In this document: piece after piece, positions 42,601 to 54,263 of the stretch
Numbering within the stretch: the first letter of the stretch is position 1
Layout of the letters: each line of letters starts with the position of its first letter
Assembly: GCA_949317995.1 (NCBI GenBank)
Contig: OX439039.1
Coordinates: 54,178,785 to 54,242,784 of the forward strand
Length of the DNA: 64,000 nucleotides
DNA from: Acholoe squamosa
Lineage: Eukaryota > Annelida > Polychaeta > Phyllodocida > Polynoidae
Direction: 5' to 3'
Translations under genes and position numbers: made by a program
The notes under the pieces: model-generated
Seen by the model: only the letters and a program-made list of their open reading frames with translations
Database searches by the model: none
Told to the model about the DNA's origin: nothing

Positions 42601-45219
42601 GTGTATTTTGTCGTATTTGCCATGAGGGCGCATGTAAGGAGGACCTTGTTTCCCCCTGTCGCTGCACAGGGACTATGGGCAAGATCCACATTACCTGTGC
42701 TGAACGCTGGCTCAGTTCAGCCAACACAAGCCGCTGTGAGATCTGTGGTACTGGATACCTTACCAAGCGAGAACCAAAACCATTCTGTGAGGTATGTATG
42801 CAATACACAAGTTGTATTAAGGGAGTGGTCAGTATTTATCAAAAGGGGTTGGGGTGGGTTTTTTTTTGTGGACGTGGGGAAATCTATTATGCCCTCTCCC
42901 CCACTTCGACGGCATTCAAAAATGTTTGTGCCTGCACCAGCCGAGGCGCGGAGAATTTTCGTGCCATTTTCGTGCCATCTATAGTAGTGCACAGGCTTTT
43001 ATGCTAAAAGAAGGGTAAAATCTGAAATTTTTACGCCACCTCACCCACCACCCCTCCCCCTGTTAATGACCACTCCCTAAGGTAAGGGTTGTTATTTCTT
43101 AACCAAAAGGAGATCGTGGGAGTTCAGAAAATTTTACTCCTGCCGCTGGGGATATAGGAATTTGTGGGTGGGGTGGGGAAAAAGGGGATAGTGTATCACT
43201 AACTATTAGAAAGTCGAGAATTATGATAAAAAGTTTAAGATAGGGGCTATCAGTCATCCCCACACCCTTTCACCTCCTGTGTTAAAAAATCGAGACAATG
43301 CCTTTGAAGTTTTTTCTGGATCACATCCTACAGTAGACGAAGTAACTACGCAGGTGCCCTCTACTGTTAATTCCCAACACCAGCACCCTGGAGGTGTTCT
43401 CTCAACATTTACACTGACGATGGGAGACGGATCGATGGGAGACTAGGGTCACACTGGTTGTGTATTCCAACTAATAATTTTAATTACTTTAATGACCCCC
43501 TTTGATCTAGATAAGAATCTGATTGATCTAGGATGTGTATTACAGCCACGCACCTCCTTTCCCCTCCTCTCCCCCCCCTTACTACAGATAAGGATCTAAT
43601 TGAAGTTGAATGTGTATTGGGCTTCCCTCACCCCAGTCTCCGTCGATCCGTCGGTAGAGTGACCAACGTATAGAGCATGTTCTCTGTGGGAATTGTGGAG
43701 GGACAGAACACCCACAGATCGATCAGTGTATCTCAACATTTAACAATCATTAAACAAATATATAAACAGGATAAATTTCAAATAATAGCCACAAATAAAT
43801 CAGGATAATTTATTATCTCCAAATATGGATTGCCCCGGCTTCGATCGATGAAAAAACTGTGTGCAAATTTTCATATTTCTTTTAGAATGAAAAGATATAA
43901 GATATCACCAAAAATGCATGGTATACATCCTCAAATCCAGAGGCGCACAAACTGGTACTGAACACCCATTTCAGATATTATAGTACTCATATGCTTAATA
44001 TCTATTTCTCCTCCCCCTTTTTCCACAGTGGTTACGAGAGCCAGCCAACCCTTCAGATAAGAGGAACCTAGTAGGTGATGTGATGTGTTTCTTCCTGCTC
44101 ACACCATTGGCCGTTATCAGTGACTGGTTGTGTATCTCTGGGGCTGCACACTACAGCTTGGTACCTGGAGCCCCTCAGTGGCAGATCATAGGGCTGGTTG
44201 TACTCGCTGTATTCCTGGCCATCATCTACTTTGTGTGGTGCATTGTAAGTAGCTTGTTTTAATAGCATTTAACCTAGGCAAAAAAAAATCATTTGTTTTA
44301 GGTAACATTTCTTCAAAAATGGAGAAAAAAATCATGGTCGGCCATGTTTTGCTGTTATTTTTGGGCTTTTTTGCCTTAGTACCTCATGTACGGGGCGGCT
44401 AACCCTAGATCCGTAGAGGGTCATCAAGACTTCATTTACTCACCATGAATTCACTCTTGAAAATCCAGTTGGAAAACAGAAGTAAAATGATTTTACTCTT
44501 TTGGGGACAACACAAGGGGCGTCTTAGTGTGCTTTTTGAAAAGGTCGTTGAACAGATCGTTTTTACATACTAGTATTTAGGATATTTACATTTTAGTGTA
44601 AGGAATCTGATTAAAGACGAATGGATAACACAATTCTTATCCAGCAACTATTATATTAGGTGCTGCCACCTAATGACCTCGAAATGAACTACCTATAGAC
44701 GGATGGACCCCCATACAAGTTACACCCATCCAACACAGACTTTACTTATCCATGTATTAAATGTGTATGTTAATTTTTGCTTAATTTTTTTTTTTTTTGT
44801 ATTGATAGATTGCCATGCGGTATCATGTGAAGGTATTCCATGCCTGGCAGCGCCATAACCAGGTGGTAAAGATAGTCAGTGATCCTCAATCGCCCTGCCC
44901 CGCTAGACGCCTACCACTCTGTGCGCTAACATCCTGCGCCTCCAGCCCTTGTCTCACCAACAACAACGAAAACAACATAGATGACAACAACAACTTCATC
45001 CAGAACTATAACACCCCATCTCGTAATGCCTCATCTCCAAATTACCAGCAGCAGGACATATTTATGTCACATCAGACGTCACCGTCATCACCTCCCACAC
45101 AGGAGAGCTCTATGGTATTCAACCTGCTGTCTACACCAGGGGGCGGCACATATGGGGCAAGTCAAGCAGGGCACAACTCCACCACTACTGTACGTCTGGT
45201 GAGGGAAACTGTGGTATAA
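39590..45219 (+). CDS. MARCH2/3-like membrane RING-CH E3 ubiquitin ligase
   Basis: Five coding exons join in phase: 39590-39610, 41253-41716, 42584-42791, 44029-44244, 44809-45219, giving 439 residues. Every intron is GT-AG (donors GTGAGT, GTATTT, GTATGT, GTAAGT). Residues 171-216 form a C4HC3 RING-CH domain (C171, C174, C187, C189, H197, C200, C213, C216) that recruits E2 enzymes. Two transmembrane helices follow (about 247-269 and 282-303), then RYH-x4-HAWQRHNQVVK, as in MARCH2/3, which ubiquitinate membrane cargo in endosomes and ER. The 160-residue Ser/Thr-rich N-terminus and 120-residue Asn/Ser-rich C-terminus are longer than in vertebrate MARCH2/3. Subfamily assignment is by pattern; a phylogeny would settle 2 versus 3. 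Confidence 0.9.
40841..41061. mobile_element. Tc1/mariner-type MITE in MARCH intron 1
   Basis: CCGTAAATCCCCGGTCATAA at the left is mirrored by TTGTGACCGGGGATTTACGG at the right (19 of 20). TA flanks both ends (40839-40840 and 41062-41063). The interior repeats CGGCTTATGACCGG-type motifs four to five times. 221 bp, no ORF. Confidence 0.85.
41253..41716 (+). CDS. MARCH-like gene, exon 2
   Basis: Acceptor TATCTCATTCATAG. Encodes a Ser/Thr/Pro-rich, probably disordered segment (STPRKDRTSPVFSDILLNSP) that could be phosphorylated. Ends CGCAAG|GTATTT in phase 2. Confidence 0.85.
41792..42230. mobile_element. PIF/Harbinger-type MITE in MARCH intron 2
   Basis: About 36-bp inverted ends beginning GGCCACACCAAATTAAAAAG, flanked by TTA (41789-41791 and 42231-42233). 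A 3-bp TWA duplication and GG-starting ends are the hallmarks of PIF/Harbinger. 439 bp, A-rich inside, no transposase. Confidence 0.85.
42433..42530. repeat. Two perfect palindromes just before MARCH exon 3
   Basis: GACACATGTAT-AG-ATACATGTGTC (42433-42456), followed by a hairpin with arms 42459-42490 and 42499-42530 around an 8-nt loop AAGATCTA; the arms match except for about one base. It ends 53 bp before the exon 3 acceptor. Confidence 0.9.
42584..42791 (+). CDS. MARCH-like gene, exon 3 (RING-CH)
   Basis: Acceptor GTACATTTGCAG, donor GAG|GTATGT. Carries the entire zinc-binding domain, beginning CRICHEGACKEDLVSPCRC. Confidence 0.95.
42821..43077. mobile_element. PIF/Harbinger-type MITE in MARCH intron 3
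   Basis: Ends GGGAGTGGTCA and TGACCACTCCC with TAA at 42818-42820 and 43078-43080. It starts only 29 bp after the exon 3 donor. A related copy is at 58170-58337. Confidence 0.8.
44029..44244 (+). CDS. MARCH-like gene, exon 4 (both membrane helices)
   Basis: Acceptor CCCCCTTTTTCCACAG, donor ATT|GTAAGT. Encodes WLREP, then CFFLLTPLAVISDWL and a second helix IIGLVVLAVFLAIIYFVW. Confidence 0.95.
44809..45219 (+). CDS. MARCH-like gene, exon 5 and stop
   Basis: Acceptor follows a T12 tract and GTATTGATAG. Opens IAMRYHVKVFHAWQRHNQVV, the conserved region after the second helix, then a low-complexity Asn/Ser tail. Stop TAA at 45217-45219. Confidence 0.9.
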   Translation: MAMRYHVKVFHAWQRHNQVVKIVSDPQSPCPARRLPLCALTSCASSPCLTNNNENNIDDNNNFIQNYNTPSRNASSPNYQQQDIFMSHQTSPSSPPTQESSMVFNLLSTPGGGTYGASQAGHNSTTTVRLVRETVV

Positions 45220-46140
45220 CATAGCCTTTGTAATTTCAAAGAGGCTGTTCATGTGTCAAAATGTGAAAAATACAGGGTGTGATGGAATGAATATAAGAAA
45301 ATTTAACGTACTAAAATTGCACAAAGGTGTAGAATGATATTAGGGGATGATATAGTCCCCAATTGAAGAGTTTCCATATATTCATATAGTGTTCGGGGAC
45401 GGGGGTCATGATTCATTTGTGATAGGAAGTGAAGGGTACATAAGGAGTGGGTGTGCTTGGATAAAATATCGAAACGAGTCTTGACATTGATTTATAGTGA
45501 ACCACCCGGATACCAAATATATTTTGTTGGTTTTTTTCACCTACTACTGGTATTATCAAAACCAAAAGAGGCTTCTAGCAATCTGTGATGATTTCACTCT
45601 GCCATTCGTCCAACTTAGACAAGTGCAATTTTAGATAGCTCTCTCACGAAAAGAAAAGTAGAGGAAAAGGAAATGACCGTACCTGGGACTTGATTTTGAG
45701 CAGGTTAATACTGTTTTATAGTTTGAAGTCTTCGACACTAAGGTGCACCCTGAAGAGGTAAAGGAAAGTGGAACGTGTTTTTTTTTTTTTGCCCATTAAT
45801 ACTGTAGGGCATTCTAGCGGTTCATATCTTGAAGTTCAAATAAGCTGAGCCTACAAAATTCGAGTATGTATAGTTTTAATTTCATGTCTAACATGTGCAT
45901 CCGTCCAAGTGGCAACTATAAAGCAACCTGTGATTTTCTTGTATGTGATACTCTATGAACACTTTATACATTTCGCACTGCCTGATCTGATATGCATCAT
46001 ATAGCTGTAGCAATGGTGGGAGGGGTAAAAAGATTATTTCTAATTCTGTCCTATTTGTGTTCACGTACAAAAACAAATGGTAAAGACACTTTATTGTCTA
46101 ATATCTGTTACAAAAATAAATGAACCAATGTGTCTCTAAT
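45220..46140 (+). terminator. 3' UTR and polyA signal of MARCH-like gene
   Basis: About 900 bp without coding content, with AATAAA at 46115-46120. Confidence 0.5.
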
Positions 46141-46250
46141 TCTAAATTCGTCAGCTATTTAACTATGTGATGTAAATATGAAAGTGATGATCTCATCTGC
46201 TTGTACCTCTGTATGGTATCACTATGTAAGAATAGATAAGCAAATGTCCA

Positions 46251-46366
46251 TGACCATGGGATATTTTTACATTGTATTCCCCGAGGTGGGACTGGCGTAT
46301 CCCACAAAGCCATTATATGGCTGAGTGGGATGCGACCAGTCCCACAGAGGGTAATATGATGTAAAA
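46251..46366. mobile_element. Foldback element
   Basis: The left part TTTTACATTGTATTCCCCGA...GTGGGACTGG...ATCCCAC is mirrored by GTGGGAT...CCAGTCCCAC...GTAATATGATGTAAAA. About 40-bp imperfect arms around a small ATATGGC loop. Confidence 0.65.
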
Positions 46367-46449
46367 CATCCCATAGAAGTGGAAATTTGTATTTATGTCA
46401 TGGCCTAGAGGGTTATTTTGCTTTTAGATAAAGAAAAACAGCTCAGATC

Positions 46450-46580
46450 TGTTCAAAATCCAAGATGGCAGACACCCATTGAATACGGACACATTGTATT
46501 CAATGCCCCCCATTGAATACGGCGGTTCTAGTACTAATCTATAGTGACGTTCGTATCAGCCATGACATAATATGAAATTT
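46450..46580 (-). repeat. Dispersed repeat related to 1935-2045
   Basis: Contains CCCCATTGAATACGG, TAGTACTAATCTATAG and AAGATGGCAG in the order expected for an inverted copy. Confidence 0.5.
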
Positions 46581-46902
46581 GACCTCATTGAATTTAAGCA
46601 TGGCATGTAACTCTATAATGCATTTAAGGATAGGATGCAACTTTGCCTGCATGTCACTTAAATACGATAGATTTAAGAATGGCCTGTAACTCACTTGCAA
46701 TGTATCCATGCCTCACAAGTAGGTACCATTTGCGGAAGAATATCAGCCTCATAAGCTTGGTATGACGCATGAGAGCTATGCCAGCTATTGTTAAAAAAAA
46801 AAAATACCCCGGTAAGAATTTTGTGGTTGAGATGTTCAATTTCCATGAATTTGATATGCTATGAGAATTGTGTAGATATCTGTAGATAAAGCGTTTTTCA
46901 TA

Positions 46903-47076
46903 GGGGGCTGTGTACAAATGACGTCATGCAGGAGGGGGGGGGGGGGTTAGGCCCAGCATGACGGGATTAATTTTCCATATACCTTCAGCATTGCAAAATT
47001 TGCCAAAAACATGACAAGGGGGAATGTGGATCAAAAATGGCCAAAAAAAAACATGACGTCATTTGTACACAGCCCC
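46903..47076. mobile_element. MITE with GGGGCTGTGTACAAATGACG ends
   Basis: About 25-bp near-perfect inverted ends (GGGGCTGTGTACAAATGACG / CGTCATTTGTACACAGCCCC), with TA on each side. 174 bp, no ORF. Confidence 0.8.
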
Positions 47077-47099
47077 TAGGAGGGAAGTGAATTAAGATA

Positions 47100-47975
47100 A
47101 TATAATTGGACATTGAACTTTTTCCATTGAATCTTGAATGAATGACAAAAAATGCGCTTACTTGTATCGTATGATGTATTTATATGTAATGTGTATATTC
47201 TATTTCCTATCAATATTTTTTTTTCTATTTAGATGACCGAAAGTGGAATTTGAAATCTTGTAGACTCCTCAAGAATATCTATCGGGCCTCAAAGATTTCG
47301 AGTGTTGCTGCTCATGTTTCTTTTTTCCCTGCATTTAATTTATTATGTAGTGGTAAGAACTGCCAAAATTGTATCATATGTTAATAATTTCAGTCATTGT
47401 GATATTTCGAACTGTGATGTGATAGATGTTTGATCAAACATACCTATGGGAATTTTTCCTCTTTAAAATAAGTATTTTCAGCCAATAAATGACAAAACAC
47501 AATTCATTTCCATTTCTCTTTTCAATACTTATGAAGAAGGGAAATGATAAGCGATAAATATACTAGATCTGTTTTAGATTTAAGTTTTTTTCCCAGAATC
47601 GGACACCAATATGTCCAATTGACTAGTTTATTTTCCAATATGAGACTGAGAATAAGTGATGAAAATTGCGGGCCCGGACCCTAAATTACGGGCCATTGGC
47701 CCCCGGGCCAGCGTTAGTGTCTACCCCTGGAGACTAGTGTAAAAATGTTAACTACAGGTCCTTGTGAGGCTGTACAAAATGAAATCACATCCCTGATAAT
47801 GTGCTTCAGGGGAAAGTGGTTTCATTATTTCACTCCACTAGCTATAACTATAATCCCGGGTTTCCAGTTGAAATCTGCAAATTGAAACATTTTCAGGTTT
47901 GAAACTTATTTTATTTTAATAATGTACATCCTAACGTTCATACGGTAAATGCAAACTAGGAAAATTATAATACAT
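47100..47975. other. Intergenic DNA with one diverged repeat fragment
   Basis: 47660-47730 (GGGCCATTGGCCCCCGGGCC then GTTAGTGTCTACCCCTGG) matches the right end of the element at 49209-49789. Otherwise nothing seen. Confidence 0.45.
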
Positions 47976-48222
47976 TCACATCCAGCTCTGTTTGAGAATG
48001 TCGAGTTGACCAGATTGTCTGAACTTTTCCAAGGTGTGCCTTTCTGAGTCCCATTCAGGACTGACAAAGAAGTATTTAGAGTCTTTAATGATAGCAGTTT
48101 TCTCACGCCGTACACTTAATGTAGGTTTAGTGCTAACTGCCGGCCTCCACTTCTCCCTGCATGAGTCTGGTGGAGGGAGGCTGATACGTAACACGTAGTT
48201 TGGTCTCTGTTTTACCTCATAC
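47976..48222 (-). CDS. Unknown minus-strand gene, last exon
   Basis: Acceptor TTTGGATGTTTCAG. Encodes YEVKQRPNYVLRISLPPPDS at its start and a charged C-terminus, stop TGA 47976-47978. The most convincing coding segment of this gene. Confidence 0.6.
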
Positions 48223-51200
48223 CTGAAACATCCAAAGTCATTTCTGTAAATCATAATCATGTCATTTCGTTTTTCTTTCATATAAGTTGCTGAAAAGGAA
48301 TTTCAATTCAGCTGTGGAAATATATACCACTTACACTTTCAAGAGCACACCACAATTGGCTATAGCTGAGAAATGAATGTTTTACATGAATACATGCACT
48401 TATCCATGCTAGTGTGCGCTGTGCATGTTCATGTATAGGTTTACATGAAACTGTTACAATGATAGAAGGACTAACCCAGTTAATGCTGGTAACTCTGTAG
48501 GATTACTGTTGGCTAATTGTGGGAGTCTTGTTCTGTCCTGGGTTGGTGGTTCATAGCGGTTGTTATGGTAACCAGACGCTGCTGCCACAGTGAGGCTGGG
48601 TAGTGTGGTGCTGCCCCCTACTGGTAGTTTCGGTTTCAAGACAAGTTTGTGTATCTGACGACTCTGTTTCCACTGACGACGGATTTCTGCTGTCTCTGTT
48701 GTAGAAAGGTTTTTTTTTTCTTTAGGTAAGAGAAAGCAGGCCTGTTAACTGAAGATATGCCCTACATTTAGTCTGAAGGCACTATACCTTTTTCTATTAT
48801 TCTATTTTTCACTGAATTTTGTTACTTCTCCCTTGTTGGGGAATTTTATGATTTTAAGGGAGATAGTGCAGGGACTGACTCTTTTGCTGTTAATGACAGG
48901 TGAGGCTATATAGTGTAGTATCATTGTAACTTATGATAAAAGGACTACTCTTCCCCATCGTTATTAATTGGTGAGGTTAAAGAGGTGCCTAACATTGGTG
49001 CTCAAAATCTTTAGGACGTCACGCCGTCACTTTTTAGGAAGGATGGCGTATAGTGGGAACGTTTGATAATGTCGCCATCCATCACTGGTTAAAACCCCTG
49101 TGTCACAGGTGTCACTTTTTGAAACCCCTGCGTCACTTCTTAAAAACCCGGCGTCACGAGCGTCACCTTTAGTTTTTACCCATATATAGGCACAAAGAGG
49201 CGTTACTGCAGGGGTAGACACTTAACTTCTCTAGACACTGGCCACCCAGGCCAGCAGCCTCACAAAGCTACTGGCCCGCAGCTTATGCTGTTAGCCTGGT
49301 ATTATAGCTGGAAAACCCTGTTCAATATCAAAAACAATAAAATTCAATAAAATTCGAAACTCTAATATAGGCACTTTATTAGCAATATTCACCCCATTAG
49401 TTTGTTTACAAATCAAATGTAGTTATGATGGCTTTTCTCTACCAGATCGGGCTTCCCTAGCCCACTTAAATGGGTCTATATCTCCTCTTTCCTGTCCCCT
49501 CAGATGTGTGTGGTGCACATATGCACGGGCACCAACACATTCCTCTGTGAAATTGCGTAATATAGTTCTGGCCATGAATATGACCTATTAAAGCTGTCGA
49601 AATGGCGTTAAACATCTATTCCCGGGCATCTATTACTCACTCACTCTCTACTAGATACCTTGGATTTTAGTGGTGGGAAAGCCCACTGGCCACCCGGGCC
49701 AGTAGCAAGGTTGGTTTTGAGAAAATCACTGGCCCACACTCCAAATTACTGGCCATTGGCCACCGGGCCAGTGTTAGTGTCTCCCCCTGTTACTGTAACT
49801 GATAACCCAGGCTTAACTCACCTTGACGTCTTCGTTGAGTTGTGAGGCTAGATGAGGAGGAGCAGGACGAACACCCTGTGGAGGGCAGCTGTGGGAGACG
49901 GGGTAACCTGCAGTGTGAATCCTGAAAAATAAAACCAATCAACCAGATTTCTAATAGATCTATAGATATGCTTTTGCCCAACAGCTAAGGCCAAAAAAGT
50001 TTGTTTTGTTTTTTTTCGGTAACCCGACCGACCTCAGCCAAAAAGGGCCGACCTCAGACGTTTTAAAGAATTTTTTGTTATTTTTCTACATTTTTTTCAT
50101 ATATTTATGCATTTTAAGGGTCGGACATAATTATATGCTCATATTCTCCTGTTTGTTTAATGCATTCTTTCCTTGCAGAATTCACCGTAAGCATGATAAT
50201 CAATGGAAGAAGTGATGTGGCACACTTATGGCATCCATACATTTATACCTCTTTCTTTTTTTTCCGAGACGGGGAGCTTGGAGCGAAAAAGGCATCCTTT
50301 CTCTATATAAAGTAGCGGGACGCGGACACTCCATATCTCTTATAGTAACCCCGGGTAAATTATATCACCTCGATTTTCCCTGTCACTGAATTGAAATTAT
50401 CATGAAACATAGCCTCATCAAGGGAAATTTGCAGAAAGAGATTCCTTTTTATCAAACAGGGAAGGCTACTAGGAGATAAATCCACTACGGACAACAAATG
50501 ATTAATCCCGGGATTAATCCAGAAACAAAGAGACATATGACTTAACAGGCAGGGGCTGGGTGGACGGGTGAGTCCGCACAGACCTCGACCAGCAGCATCT
50601 CAAAACCTCAACACACCCCTTTGATCCCTATATATTTGGTCCCAAATTATCCCCATGAGAGGATTTCCTCTGATTTCAGAGAGTTTGACGATTCTCTAAG
50701 GCATATTTGCTCTTACCGAACCTGAGCATTTCATCACTTTTTGTGTTTAGTCACTCATCCCTGTACCCCTTTAGTCAAAACCCTGTACCCCTTTAGTCGA
50801 AACACTGTACCCCTTTAGTCGAAACCCTGTACCCCTTTAGTCAAAACCCTGTACCCCTTTAGTCAAAACCCTGTACCCCTTTAGTCAAAACCCTGTACCC
50901 CTTTAGTCAAAACCCTGTACCCCTTTAGTCAAAACCCTGTACCCCTTTAGTCAAAACACTGTACCCCTTTAGTCAAAACCCTGTACCCCTTTAGTCAAAA
51001 CACTGTACCCCTTTAGTCAAACCCCTGTACCCCTTTAGTCAAAACACTGTACCCCTTTAGTCAAAACCCTGTACCCCTTTAGTCAAAACACTGTACCCCT
51101 TTAGTCAAAACCCTGTACCCCTTTAGTCAAAACACTGTACCCCTTTAGTCAAAACACTGTACCCCTTTAGTCAAAACCCTGTACCCCTTTAGTCAAAACC

Positions 51201-54200
51201 CTGTACCCCTTTAGTCGAAACCTTCTAAATAAAGGAAAATAATTCACCCCCACTCACTTTGGCGCCTCTTCACATCTGCACCCTAAATACTCTCCACGGC
51301 ATACAGTTCCACTTCCCCCATTTATGCAACATTATATGCATAATGAATACACATTACCAGAGAACATGTGTCATAGAATTTGATATGCTGTACAAAAGAA
51401 CTAAGGTGTAAGCCTACCTGTGGTTGGTCTGCCATGCTTCTATACTCTGCATTCATAGATCCCTGTCGCCTATAGATGTAATAATCCCACACAGGATCCT
51501 AGAGAGTGGAAGAAATCCAATGTACAAATGCAGTAACAAAGAAATGCGTTAGTGGTTAAATACAGATAAAGGGAATATAGACACAGGTACAGCTCGGAAG
51601 GTGGAATCTTCCAGGTTATGAAAGGGTCATTATAACATAGGGAGGGGGACAGGGCATAGATTTATGAAGGGTAAGTAGATTTCTCTTTCTATAGGTGGTG
51701 GGCTTCCCTAGCCCACTTAAAAGGGTCTATTTCTCCTCTTTCCTATCCCCTCGGGATGTGTGTGGTGCACATATGCGCGGGCACTGACACATTCCCCTGT
51801 GAAATTAGTTCTCGCCATGTAGTTCTCGCCATGAATATGACCACAGCTGTCGAAATGGCGTTAAACATCTATTACTCACTCACTCACTCACTCACTTCTA
51901 TAGGTGCAGGTGGGGGGGGGGGCAAATATTAAGTCACATTTTAGTGAAATGGCCGCGGTGCTGCTTTTATAGTTCATGACGGAAAATAGATTTTCACATA
52001 TAAATCAGTGGTGTGAAATCTCAGCTGAAACGCTGAATCCAGTGGCTTTGATGCTTTCCAGGACCATTCCTGAGATCTGTGCAAATCCACTGAGAAAATG
52101 AATTAGCATTTATCAGGGGGGGGGGGGGTTGCCCAATGTTGGATCTAATGTCAGCCAAAGTGGAGATATTAAATGAAGCATCCAAATTGTTGTTCTAAGC
52201 TTCACTCTGTAAATATAAGGTGGTATGAAGTGTCCACTCAGCTATTTTAATCAATTCCCTATAATGTAAAAATATAGACTAAAATTCCTGGGGAGATGGT
52301 AAATGCTTCAGAGGAAATCGGTTTCAGGATTTCACATTGGGGTGGCCATTGCTGAACAATGGCCACCCCGTCATCTAGTAGATTGGGATAACGGACAGCA
52401 GTGGGCATGGTAACAGCATCGATCACCCCTCCTAATGAGGCTATGGCTATAACAGATTACAGGTATTTAGTGTCTGTGGATCACAATGTATCCAGGCAAA
52501 GGGATTTACAGAAGGATTAGTGATACCGTTATATCCACTGGAAGAATTAGTAGCCCACATTATAATTATGCTATTATAGATAGGCTTAGAGATTAAAATA
52601 CAATAACAACCACAGATATATTTTGATAAATGTGCCTATACATGGATAAAAGTTGATGAGGATCACAAAAGGGTTTCAAAAGAAAGCTGGTTTTTTAAAT
52701 CGATATACAAGGACAGCTTATGAAGTTCTCAGCACATTGTTTAACATCCTTCCTAAAAAGTGGTGGACAGCCTTGAAATTTTGAGCATCTATTTATAGGC
52801 ACAAATTTGAAAAATAATAAATCAATTAAGTTTCATTAATTGAAATAGAAACAAGAAGAATGGGGCCAAGAACGGGGACATTAATTTTACCCCCAACGTA
52901 GTCTTCAACCAGTAGTGAACCGTTATTGAAGCACTCTATATTGCACTATATATCTGTGTGCCTTTTTATGGTACTTGTAATATTGCTATGTCCTTATCAG
53001 GCCTAGGTCAGTCGTATCTGAAACCTCCCCAGCCGGGAGGGTGATGTGGGCAGAGGCAGTGGGGCTCTAAACCTCTAAGAAAATTCTCTCCCATTTTCTA
53101 TTACCCAAAGTCACAAAATCATTGATAAGTTATAAGAAAAATTTACAAAAAATCTAAAACAAATCAGGAAATGACTTGATGAAATATAGAAAAAAAAAAT
53201 CAGCCTATCTAGTAATAGAAATTACCTCTTTAAGAAAAAACAGAAAGATTTGTAAACCAGGGGCCAGGAGTAGAAGGCCTCAATTGGACCCTTATCTTAT
53301 CTCTTATCTCCGATCTTCTCAAAACTACTCCCGACTGACCACCAACTGTTATGGAATTCACTTAAACAGCATGGGCAATCAATTTAAGGTATTGATCTAG
53401 TCGATTGCCATAATCCTGGAGTTGCAATTATGGTACCTCTAGGAGACGCATAACACTCATTCACAAAAGAGGTTTATAGTCTGTCAATCAGATGGTGAAA
53501 GTGGTTCCAAAGGAGCTAGGCAGAGTTATAATCATAAAATCAAAGTCTAACTTAATTTAAAGTTAGGTATATGTACATTCTAGATATTGCCTTTTCGAGA
53601 TCTAGGTTTCCTGCCAAAGAAGTCCACAGGCTATAATTATGTTTTTTCGTGTAACATACTCGTTTTAATCTAGAATTGGTTCTGTTTGTAGATGATAAAC
53701 CGTTTTTAATGTAAAAAAAGAAGTTTTTTTATTAGGTTCCTAAGTTTGCCAAACGTTTTTTTACGTAAAAAACGTCAAAACATGTACTCAGACATTTTTA
53801 CGTTCTATGAAAACGTTTGTATTTCAGGTTGTAAACGTGTTTTTTGTTGTTGTTTTTTTTACATAGAAAAGCAAGTAACTTACGATGTTTTTGCAAACGT
53901 TGAAAATACGTTTTTTTGTCAAGTAGGTTCGCATTAAATTGTCATTTTGGCGCATACATGTATGACTATGAGGTTGGTTTATCAGTAATGCATAGTGGGT
54001 GTATGATTAGTACCCGAGAGGCTCGAGCCATAGGCCCTATACATGTATCTTCTTAAAAAAAAACATGTCAGTTTGCCTACAAATTCTAAAAGGATTTCTC
54101 CCCTTGCTCATTTTTGCCCACCTGAATCATCCCTCCTCCAGCTCCTCCTTCCCCCTCTAGATCTATTTATGTCTCTGTCTCTCGCTCACTCTGTCTCTCG

Positions 54201-54204
54201 CTCA

Positions 54205-54263
<59 letters not shown>

